DNA from: Vicia villosa
Taxonomy: Eukaryota; Streptophyta; Magnoliopsida; Fabales; Fabaceae
Length of the DNA: 64,000 nt
Direction of reading: 5' to 3'
NCBI RefSeq assembly: GCF_029867415.1
Contig: NW_026705304.1
Span: forward strand, 124,001-188,000
Positions 55,246-64,000 of the stretch are shown here, piece by piece (the stretch's first letter is position 1; each line of letters starts with the position of its first letter). The position numbers and the translations under genes are program-made. Under the pieces are notes generated by a model. That model did no database searches and was not told the origin of the DNA. It was given only the letters and a program-made list of their open reading frames with translations.

Positions 55246-56120
55246 ATAGTTTCTTTTAATTTAGTAAAAATTTAATTATTAATAAATTTAAAATTATTAA
55301 ATATATATAACTTAATTTAGTAAAACCTATTAATAATAAATTTAGTAAAGACATATAACATATATAGTTTTATGTTTTCCGATATTTATATTTTTAGTTC
55401 TTGGTCAAACTCTAATTTATAAAAAAAGTGTTAATTTTAAATTAATTTACAAGTATTTATTTAATTCGATTTTTTTTTTGCAATTGTGTTATTCTTTTTT
55501 CCCTCTATTTTATTTCCTATTTGTTTTTAATATTCTTTTTTAGTTTTTAAATTTATTTTACAGCTAAATAATTTTGATTTAACTGATAGATTTGTTTTTT
55601 ATTTGAAGACTTAACTTATTAGATTCTTAAAAATTTGTAGAAGGATTTATTTCTTATATATTTTTAAATTGATGGATTAAATTCATTAACTCATTCTTTT
55701 TTGCTAGATGGATGGATAAATTTTTTGATAAAATTGTCACCCATGATATTGAGAGACCTGCTCCTCACAAAGCAATTTTAAATTTTTTTTATTATACATT
55801 TAGAATTGACACTTACAGTGACTATTAGTCAAAGTTAAATATAATATAAAAAAATTAGAGCTTGACAAAAAAAATATATAAAATCTAACAAAAAATAATC
55901 TTATTTATGATTCAAACTTAGCTCGGAAATAAGTAGAGGACCATGACCTTTTAAACTCTAAGATTATTTATATAATCAAATGTCGCATGTCTTAAACTAT
56001 GATGGAAAATAAAAATTGTATCAACGGAACTACATTCATAAAATGTTAATGGAAATAACAATATTTGATAACTTATTTGTAATTCCTGATTATCTTACAA
56101 CTCTTAAAAACAATAATAAA
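55246..56120. other. AT-rich intergenic DNA
   Basis: About 0.9 kb of strongly AT-rich DNA with no gene, repeat array or transposon end that I can recognise. It lies downstream of the 3' end of the MBD-like gene and may include its 3' UTR and terminator. Confidence 0.5.
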
Positions 56121-58362
56121 TCATCTAAGAAAGCTTGCTATGAGATCAGCATATTCAGAAAAATCTTCAGAAATCTCAGGCCAGACTTCATAATTATTGT
56201 TGTCACCAGCTAATGTCAAATCATTATCATTACAAGCTTGCAATGTATCTTCTAACACTCCTTCATTGACATGAATAGTGGGTTGCACTTTTGAAGTACG
56301 CACTTCTAAAATACTTGATAAAGATTCAGGCTGAATTTCTGGTGGGTTTAACAGTGTTTCTATTGAAACATCTCCTGTTTCCTGATTGTTCTTTATCTAC
56401 TCTATTTCTTGAGGACATGTATAATTTCCAATTTTATAATTGTTCTCTTTGACCCCACTCGTCGGAAGACAATAAATATTTTCAACTTTAGAATTGTTCT
56501 CTTTGTCCTGAATCTTAGGAGGACAAAAATTGTTTTCTTTGTCCTTTATCACTTGAGGACTAGAAATATTTTCAGCTTCTAAATTGTTCACTTTGTCCTC
56601 AATCATAGGAGGACAAAAATTGTTTTCAGCTACATGATAGTCCTTTTCGTCCTTAAGAGACTCTTTAAGACAAGTTGAACAGCTTGGAGCAATATTTTTC
56701 TTATTTTCGATTGATTTTCCTTTTTGAACCTAAAAGTAATAAACAATGATAAAATATTTTGTTAAAATTATGTAAACAAAATGTAGCAACATTATCATTT
56801 AATATATGTTTGATACATTACCCTCTTTTTATACTTTCTGTTCTTTCTAGAGGCATTAGGAAGAACTAAATCACCACCCATAACTTCATAATTATTTTCA
56901 TGTTTAATGTCCATTTTAACATTATTATCTTCATCATCGACATCATCATCCTAACAATTATTAGACGTGGAAGTAAGAAGTTATAAATAATTTATAGCTA
57001 AAAATATTTAAAATCTAATTTAGAAATAATACAATAGAAATATTTATATAAAAAAATTTATTCACCATATTTCTCTTTCTTTTCTTTGACTCCAACTTAG
57101 TGTATCCTTCGGGAAGTAAGCAATTTACAACTTCGATTATTGATCGTAATTTTTTTCCACCAGTGATGACATCATGAATATAATACTTTAAAAATAAATT
57201 ATAAATAAATTAGTAACGGTGTATTCATTTACAAATACATGTAATATTCATCATATAACTATAAAAATACCAAATATCATGGACTTATGATGAATGAATT
57301 AATGACTTACAATGACAAATTACATAATAATATCAGTATCCGAGTTAATCCTAAAAACTTTGAATAATGGAAGCAACATATATAAGTTTGTAGTATTAAA
57401 TATAATTGTATATGACAAGATTCTTACATATTTAAATTATTTAAAAAAATTTACATTTCTAATATCAATAAAAAATAGCAGTTTATATAAATAACAAAAA
57501 AAAATCAATGAAAAGATTTGTGAATAAAATATATTAAAATGAAATTTCTCAAATTTTAGAGGAGGGTTGGTTCTAGCACACAATATAGGTTTGTTTTGTT
57601 CCGAATATTGGTAATATTTAGATCCGACAATATTAATAAAAAAACTCCTATCAAAGAGAAAATCTAAAAGAATTTTTTACCGTATCGCATATTCTTGAAT
57701 TTCTCTTTCGACATTCAACATCCCAATACTTAAGATTAGATAACATATTATCTATACCGGAAAAAAATGTAAGATCCAAATCTGTAGGAAATGAAAACGA
57801 AAAAGTTTTCTTTTCTAATAATATTGTTGTCGGTTTTCTCCCGCGTCTCACTGATTCCTGTAAAAAAAGATCATATGTGACAATATAAATAAAAATGTTT
57901 TTAATTACTCAATTTTATTCATATCTTATTTTAAATGGATAAAAAAGTTGAACTTTAATTTGAACTATCATTAGAGACAAGAAAACTTGAAATGGTTTAA
58001 ATTATGCTTATTTCCTATAGAACAAAAAATTCAAATTTTCAGTCTCCAACTTTTGTATTTATGTCTCTACTTTTTTACACAATACAAAAATGATGTGTTT
58101 ATTAAAATATAAGAATATATACATTAACCAGTGTAGTTTCTGCACTTGTTCTAATCATTTCACGACACGCAGATCTAAAACCTTGTACTTTTTTCTGTGT
58201 CATGTATAAAAAGAGATTAGCTGCAGAATTTTGATATTACTAATAGAATAATTAATTAAAAATGAAAAAAATAAAAATTGATTAAAAACTTACATTGATA
58301 TGGTCCCTCAGCAGATAGCCCAGTTCTTGGCCATAACCAACATTTTCATCATTCTTATTCAT
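56121..58362 (-). CDS. Methyl-CpG-binding-domain-like gene, six exons, one in-frame stop
   Basis: Probable host gene for a nuclear protein that would bind methylated DNA. Model: exons 58362-58294, 58194-58129, 57857-57681, 57185-57066, 56950-56822 and 56729-56121. All introns are GT-AG and all exons are whole codons. Exon 1 starts MNKNDENVGYGQELGY. Exons 3-4 join into an MBD-like core: 'YWDVECRKRNSRICDT', then 'YYIHDVITGGKKLRSIIEVV' and 'LLPEGYTK', like plant MBD proteins (YYI/V-DPVTG-K-RS-EV). Basic patches (KKRKRN, RKNRKYKKR) suit nuclear localisation; exon 5 is acidic. Exon 6 has imperfect repeats of ENNFCPP...DKENN. In exon 6 a TAG at 56399-56397 interrupts a frame that runs on 92 codons to 56121. 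The product would be 297 aa if it ends there, or 389 if the stop is a mutation or error. It may be a pseudogene. The MBD assignment is from motif memory. Confidence 0.6.
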
Positions 58363-58457
58363 TCTTTATAATGAGAGAATATTTTGGTGAATATGTGAGA
58401 GTTCCCCCCTCAACAACTTTTGTAGATTATTTAGTCACTATAATGGTTTTTTAAGTC

Positions 58458-58465
58458 TTTATATA
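58458..58465 (-). promoter_or_regulatory. TATA box of the MBD-like gene
   Basis: TATATAAA on the - strand lies about 96 bp upstream of the start codon, leaving room for a 5' UTR of about 65 bases. It supports the exon 1 start. Confidence 0.6.
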
Positions 58466-58469
58466 GACT

Positions 58470-59502
58470 ATCAGATACAAAGTGTTCAAAAGATACAAAG
58501 TATAAAATGTTAAAATAATCACAAAAATTTGTAATTTTTTAAAATTTTTTTTTAGAAATGTTAATTTAAGCAAAATATAAAGAATTTTTAAATTATTATG
58601 GAAAGAGGGCTTTTAAGGTGCATGTACGATAATTAAAGGAGTTGAATGGATAAATACAGTGCAAGATTTTATAATATTCTATAAATATATTTGGTTTATA
58701 AATTAAGAAAAAAATCGAAAAAAGTTAAGGAATTCTTTGGGTGCCTAAATTAATAAAAACATTCAATCAATTTCCTTTTATATTATTTCTCTATATTTAC
58801 ATTAGTAACAAAATTTTGTTTAATTTGATTACTGTTGTTTTGCATTGAAATTAATTCCTAAAAAAGTACTTCTAGTTTTTTTTTTTTTTTTTTTGTAAAA
58901 ATGAATACTATTGACATTTTTATTAATAATCATTTCTTCTTCATCGTCTTATTTTAAGAAATAACAAATAAATATTTTATTTCCTTTTTTACTTATTTAC
59001 ATTTTATATATCAACATTGTTTAAGGAGTATAATAAGTATTTTAGATGATTATTAAATTTGACTGGTTCTTTTTTTAAATTATTAAAATGTAATAATATA
59101 TTATCTAATAAATGTAGAAAATATCTTTTTTTCAAAGATATATTGAAATTAGTTTACTTTTATAAAGCAATGAAACTTAACTGGTAAATAACCTTTTACA
59201 ATAAAATAGTATAATCAGCTTGAAATAGTTAATATAATAAATAGAAAATAGATGTAAAATTAAAACTAGTATATATACACTTATAAATTAATGTTAATAT
59301 ATCAAGACTCAATCAAAACATTTATTTTGCAAAAACATTGAGTCAAAAATATATTAGAAGACAGTTTACTTTTCTTAATATAAAAATATGTGAATTAATT
59401 AACTCTTGGAATTGGATAGGAACTAAAACAAGGGAATTTTTCAGAAAAAAATAAAAAGGAAATTTTGTACAAATTTTTTGATGCAACGATTCCTTTCAAG
59501 GT
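58470..59502. other. AT-rich intergenic DNA
   Basis: About 1 kb of AT-rich DNA with a run of about 20 T at 58877-58896 and no recognisable gene. It should contain the rest of the MBD-like gene's promoter. Confidence 0.5.
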
Positions 59503-62500
59503 TTTTTTTTAAGTGTTTCACTTCAAGATGTCAATTACAAAAACTCAAATATGAAAAATTACATGCCAAATGTGACTTACAATAAGTAAAAAAAAGGGTT
59601 TCTACTCAACTCGTAAAGATTACATTTGGCTTGAATAATTTTATAAATAAAAGTCCACCTCCACACCAACGTTTTAATATCCCAAACCATATCATAAATA
59701 TTCCAAACGTCCTCTCTGAAAACAGTCTTGTTCCTGCTCAACCTAATTAACCAATATGTAGTCATCCACACGATGCCCTCCTTTCCTTTTCTCACTTTCG
59801 CCCTCTTGCAAAACTCCATCCAAATAATAACAGATTCTTTGAAAGACCCTGCCTCATAATTGCTCAAACCAATCCACTCGGCAATCTCTCTTTCTCCAAA
59901 ACCAAATTAATGTTATAACAGAGCAAGAGAGAATGATTTAACGATTCCGAGACAGCGGAGCAGAACACGCATAAGGACCTAGAATAAGGAAAAACAATAC
60001 CTCTAGTAGCAAGAGCATCCTTCGTTGCAATTTTGTCCATGAAACACCGCCATCCAAAAATCTTTACCTCCATAAGGACCTCCATTCTCTAGATAAATTT
60101 GAAAGCCGAGTCAAAGCAATTCTTCAGGCCAAGCGGAACAATATAGCTACTGACAGTCTTGTGGCACCCGCTAACACAAAACTCACCCGACTCTCCCTCA
60201 AACTAACTCACTGTGTCGTTGTTGTTTCTTAAAGGTTGCACGCGAGACAGGAGCATACGAAGCTGCTGCATATCTGCAACAAAACCCCGACCCTGCACTG
60301 CGTCCTCCCCACTGCCAAGATTTAGTATACCATCCTCCCATTGACGCCACAGTTACCTATTTTAAAGGAGAAGCCAAAAACAGAAAAGGAAAAAGATCCC
60401 TCAGAATTCCCTCATTGAGCCAACGAAAATGCCAAAATGAAATGGTGAAAACATTTTTCAATCGGAACCTGCAATTGTGATTGAAGAACTCTAGAGAGGT
60501 GTTCTTATCCAGGGATAAAATACCAGCTCACCAATTAGAACCAACAATCCTTATTCTGTTTCTATCATCCTCAACAGTAGACAGAATTTTGACATCTCCA
60601 TATCTAGCCGACAACACTTCAAGTCACTTACTACCCGATTCTGATAAAATCCTCCACCGCCACTTATAAAGAAGGGTCATATTGAAATCTCTAATCCTAT
60701 GTAAAATCAAACCACCTTCCTCTACCGGTAAGCAAACGGTATCCCAAAGCGCCCAATGGATACACCTATGCTCACCCAATCCGCCCGACAAGAAGTTGCT
60801 TTGGATCTTCGTAATTTCTTCAATCACTTTCTTAGGTGCCTTATAGAAAGAAAGAAAAAAAATCGCCAAGCTACTCAGAACCGATTTCAAAAAGGTAAGT
60901 CTACCCCCTATACTAAGATGTCTTCCCTTCCAACTAGCCAACCTCTTCTTAATTTTTTTCCACCATCGGTCTGCACATCGCAATCCTTCTAGGATTTCCC
61001 CTATAGGAAATCCGAGGAACTTAAACTCCTTCTCCTCCCTCCTACAAGCAAGAAACAAAATTTCCATTTCCAAAAACTGGGAACCTATGTTGATTCCAGT
61101 TAATTTTCTCTTATGAAAATTGATACCAAGCCCCGGAATAAACTAAAAACCCCTAAGCACTTACTTAATGGCCCAAAGATGACTCCAACTATCATCTCCA
61201 ACCAAAATAGTATCATCGGCGTATTGAAGAATGTCAATGAAGCATCTTCTATTAATGGAGAAACCTACATAATTTTCATTTTCCACCGCTTTATTAATAA
61301 GGCCTTTCAATCCCTTCGCCACATTCACAAAAAGAAATGGAGAAATCGGGTCCCCTTAACGCAACCCTTTCTCCACTCTTAAATCTTTGGTCGGACTTCC
61401 GTTAACCAAAACCGACATATGGCTATTGAACCCCAAAGCTTCCATTCACTTTAACAATCTACCCCCGAACCCCATGGACAATAACATAATACGAAGAAAT
61501 TGCCAACTAACATTATCATAGGCCTTCTCAAAATCCACCTTAAAAAGTAAGCAACACTTCTTCCTTTTGACTGCGTAGTCCACCAATTCATTAGCAATCA
61601 AAACTCCGTCTAGAAGTTGCCTCCCGGGAACAAAAACACTTTGGGAAGTAGATATCACTTTCCCTATAACCTTTTTAAGCCTCCCGACCAAATCTTTTTA
61701 CATAACTTTGTACATGAACCCAACCAAACATATAGGCCTATATTCGTCGAGCCCCAGCGGGTTATTTGTCTTTGGGATCAAAGCCAAAAACGAAGAGGTA
61801 ATAGTTTTAGAAAGCACCAAACCACCATAAACCTCTCTAAAACAAGCAAAAATTCTTCCTTAAGAAAGAACCACGACCTTTTGATGAAATTTATAGAGAA
61901 ACCGCCCGGGCCCGGACTTTTAGTTCTGTCACAACTACAAACCACTTCTTTAATCTCATTCTCCTCAAAGGGTAATTCGAGAAAGAATCTATCCTCCCTA
62001 TCCAACTTCTTGAACAATTCACCCTCCAACCTTGGTCTATTCACATCTTTCTTCTTAAACTTAAGCTCAAAATGGTTGAAAACCTCATCTTTAACCTCCT
62101 TAACCGAGCTAGTTATTCCCACTGCAGTTGCAATAGGTCCTACATGATTGCGCCCAAAACCCTTCCTCATAACCGCGTGAAATAATTTACTATTAACGTC
62201 CCTATCATTGAGCCACTTCATTATCGCCCTTTGGGTTAGCATGTTTTCCTCGATTTTGAGATTAAGCCAAAATTTGTTATTAGATTTCTTCCTATCCTCC
62301 CTTGTGCCCTCCCCATCCTCATCCATAATATCTAAACCATTCATATCTCTAAACCCATATTCTATCTCCAAATCGATCTTCCCGAAAACATTATAGTTCC
62401 ACCACTTTAACCTATCCTTCAGGATTCTAAATTTTTCCTTAAGAACGAAATCTCCCCTCCCTTGAATCACCATGCTTCTCCATTCCTTCTCAATAAAATA

Positions 62501-62755
62501 AATAAAATCCTTGTTATTGAGCCATTCTTTATTGAATTTAAACGACTTCGGACCCCAATCCTCCTTACCGCTAAAAGCCACACCGGACAATGGTCCGATA
62601 TATCCCTTTGCCCAATGAACTGACCCACAACTCCCCATTGATCCATAATAGTAGTAGACACCAAGAACCGATCAATATGATTTTTGGCCTTATATATAGA
62701 AGCACATTTAACTCTTCTTTCCCTATCAACAACATATTCTTGTAATCTCCAACAT
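59503..62755 (-). pseudogene. Decayed LINE B, 5'-truncated, many frameshifts
   Basis: On the - strand it opens inside the endonuclease ('RDISDHCPVWL' near 62580), continues with 'AIMKWLNDRDVNSKLFHAVM' and 'SPGPGGFSINFIKRSW' (to about 61880), 'FVPGRQLLDGVLIANELVDY' and motif A 'LFKVDFEKAYDNVSW' (61640-61510), 'FLGFPIGE' and 'LASWKGRHLSIGGRLTFLKS' (61073-60624), and ends with the zinc-binding part 'VKIFGWRCFMDKIATKDALA' and 'VWRWTFIYKI' (60085-59577). At least six frame breaks or stops. The T run at 59503-59511 on the + strand is the poly-A tail. Same superfamily as the LINE at 51700, but much older. The 5' edge at 62755 is approximate. Confidence 0.85.
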
Positions 62756-62867
62756 TAATTGAGTTTTAGAATTTTAATGGCAACCACATTACTCCTTAAA
62801 GAGGGTGGAGGTGTAAGTTTATCATAAGTTTTCATTAAGGCTTACTTAAATTTCCTTTTAATTAAAT
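62756..62867. other. Short spacer between LINE fragments
   Basis: About 110 bp of AT-rich DNA with no recognised feature. Confidence 0.4.
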
Positions 62868-63190
62868 TTTTTTTTTGTTGACAAATTTAAAGTTGTAATA
62901 CATAAAAATAAACATATGCTCAATAGTCTTATCCATTGAATTTACCACAATAATTATTGTTATATGCATTAACCTAACAAGACCATTAATATTGCATTTA
63001 ATCCACCATAGGGGAAGAAGGATCAGAGAACATCTTAACTTTGGACGCTAAAAACTTTGGACGCTAACAAGACCATTAATGTAGCTTTTTCAATGAGTGT
63101 TCTTGTCCTCATATTCCATAAGGTTTCTAGCAATCCCAACCGGAAAATATTAATAATGCAAGCAATAACCATAATTTGAGCTTGGGAATC
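62868..63190 (-). pseudogene. LINE fragment C (possible RNase H tail)
   Basis: On the - strand the text around 63180-62960 reads like the C-terminal part of plant retroelement proteins ('LETLWNMRTRTLIEKATLM', then 'IKCNING') with broken frames, and ends in a poly-A run (T run at 62868-62878 on the + strand). Identification is weak and rests mainly on the tail and the short motifs. Confidence 0.4.
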
Positions 63191-63796
63191 GCTTTTTTTT
63201 TTTGAAAGAAAAGATATTTTATTCACAAAAAAAACAATAATACAGTGGTGATTTATAGATCCACCGACAAGTAAGAGGCCTATAACATCAATTAGCCTAT
63301 GTAATTCCTAAGTTTCATAAAGTTCCAACATCTATAAACTATACAATCAATGATTTCCTGTACATAATCACTATAACTTGTATGTTTGTAAACTATATCA
63401 TTCCTTCTCTTCCAGATACCATACACCGCTTCAGTAAATGCCACTTTCAAAATTTTTGCTTTAGTCCCTTTCTTGGAAGAAGCATGGATTCAATTCCTCT
63501 TGCCATTTCATCGGTTGGTGATTAAAGTTCAACCAACACAGAACCTTGCGCCAAATCTTTGCATTAGTTTCACAATCAAAGAAACAGTGCTCCCGATTTT
63601 CCTCTTCTCTTCTGCAGGTACTACACAACTTATCATCAATCATATTGAACAGCCCGGAGGATATTTGTTGTTGTTTCTGTTCTGATGTAGCAAAATCATT
63701 ACACCATATTTTAATTTCCTGCACAGTCATTAAACGAGTTTGGGACGATATAGGAACTTGGTTAGGAACCTCTGTGGACAATGGATCTTCTACCAT
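63191..63796 (-). pseudogene. LINE fragment D, zinc-binding domain and 3' end
   Basis: On the - strand, 63796-63461 encodes a reverse-transcriptase zinc-binding segment ('CSTCRREEENREHCFFDC', 'IWRKVLCWLNF'). After a frame break it goes on with 'AVYGIWKRRNDIVY' and a short 3' UTR ending in poly-A (T run at about 63191-63201 on the + strand). Such Cys/His segments lie at the C-terminus of plant LINE proteins. A strongly 5'-truncated insertion. Confidence 0.7.
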
Positions 63797-64000
63797 CAGT
63801 AGCTATGATTTCTGGTTTAATTATTTCAGCAAGTCAAAAACTAGACCTGGCAAGGAAGGTTTTATCTGGTTGGTGGTGTGTTGGAGCATTTGGAATTCCC
63901 GTAACTCGGTCATCTTTAAGAACGAGAATTTCATTTTATCTGATTTGGTTTGGAACATTAAGTTTTTGGCTTGGAAATGGTGTACGGTGGGGGATATTAC
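63797..64000 (+). pseudogene. LINE fragment E, C-terminal piece running off the window
   Basis: On the + strand the frame reads 'GKEGFIWLVVCWSIWNSRN' and 'FLAWKWCTVGDI', matching the C-terminus of the LINE at 51700 ('GKLGVLWLATLWTLWLYRN', 'LVWKWAFIGDI'). The left edge abuts fragment D of opposite orientation. It is open to the window end. Confidence 0.75.

Overview
The window reads as repeat-rich plant nuclear DNA, most likely from a legume of the pea/vetch group (Fabeae). The main clue is a set of very large Ty3/gypsy elements of the Tat/Ogre type. They have LTRs of 4.7-6.1 kb, an extra ORF1 upstream of gag, a gag-pro ORF, an intron before the reverse transcriptase, a second (archaeal-type) RNase H and a long repeat-filled 3' untranslated part. 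Genus and species cannot be fixed from the sequence alone. Almost everything is transposable element. I find one likely host gene.

Layout. 1-8618: 3' part of Ogre-like element I on the + strand (repeat-rich 3' UTR, polypurine tract, 3' LTR 3905-8618); its 5' part is off the left edge. 8619-28968: element II on the - strand, with 5' LTR 28968-23080, PBS, ORF1, gag-pro, intron and the start of pol. Its pol is cut by element I, and its ORF1 is cut by an oppositely oriented solo LTR of its own family (15520-21594). 28969-29319 and 51700-54123: two pieces of one L1-type LINE on the + strand. They are separated by 29320-51699, a complete and very young Ogre element III on the - strand (5.1 kb LTRs nearly identical by eye, perfect 5-bp target duplication GTGAG, intact gag-pro and pol, one frameshift in ORF1). 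54124-55245: one end of a CACTA-type DNA transposon. 56121-58362: a six-exon - strand gene with a methyl-CpG-binding-domain-like region and one in-frame stop. 59503-64000: several decayed LINE fragments in both orientations.

Order of events, read from which unit interrupts which: CACTA is oldest; the LINE inserted into it; elements II and III inserted separately into the LINE; element I and the solo LTR inserted into element II. Element III is probably the youngest or among the youngest.

Most interesting signals. (1) tRNA-like units (A box, B box, T-run terminator) lie inside the LTRs of two Ogre families, downstream of the LTR TATA box and of a conserved splice donor. (2) A gag-pro/pol intron is conserved, and its predicted removal joins the two frames in both elements II and III. 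(3) A roughly 6-kb inverted LTR pair could give a long hairpin RNA. (4) A small hairpin and a short repeat core are shared across LTR families. (5) The lone MBD-like gene has a single stop codon in its last exon. All calls come from reading motifs and boundaries by eye; no alignment or database search was run.
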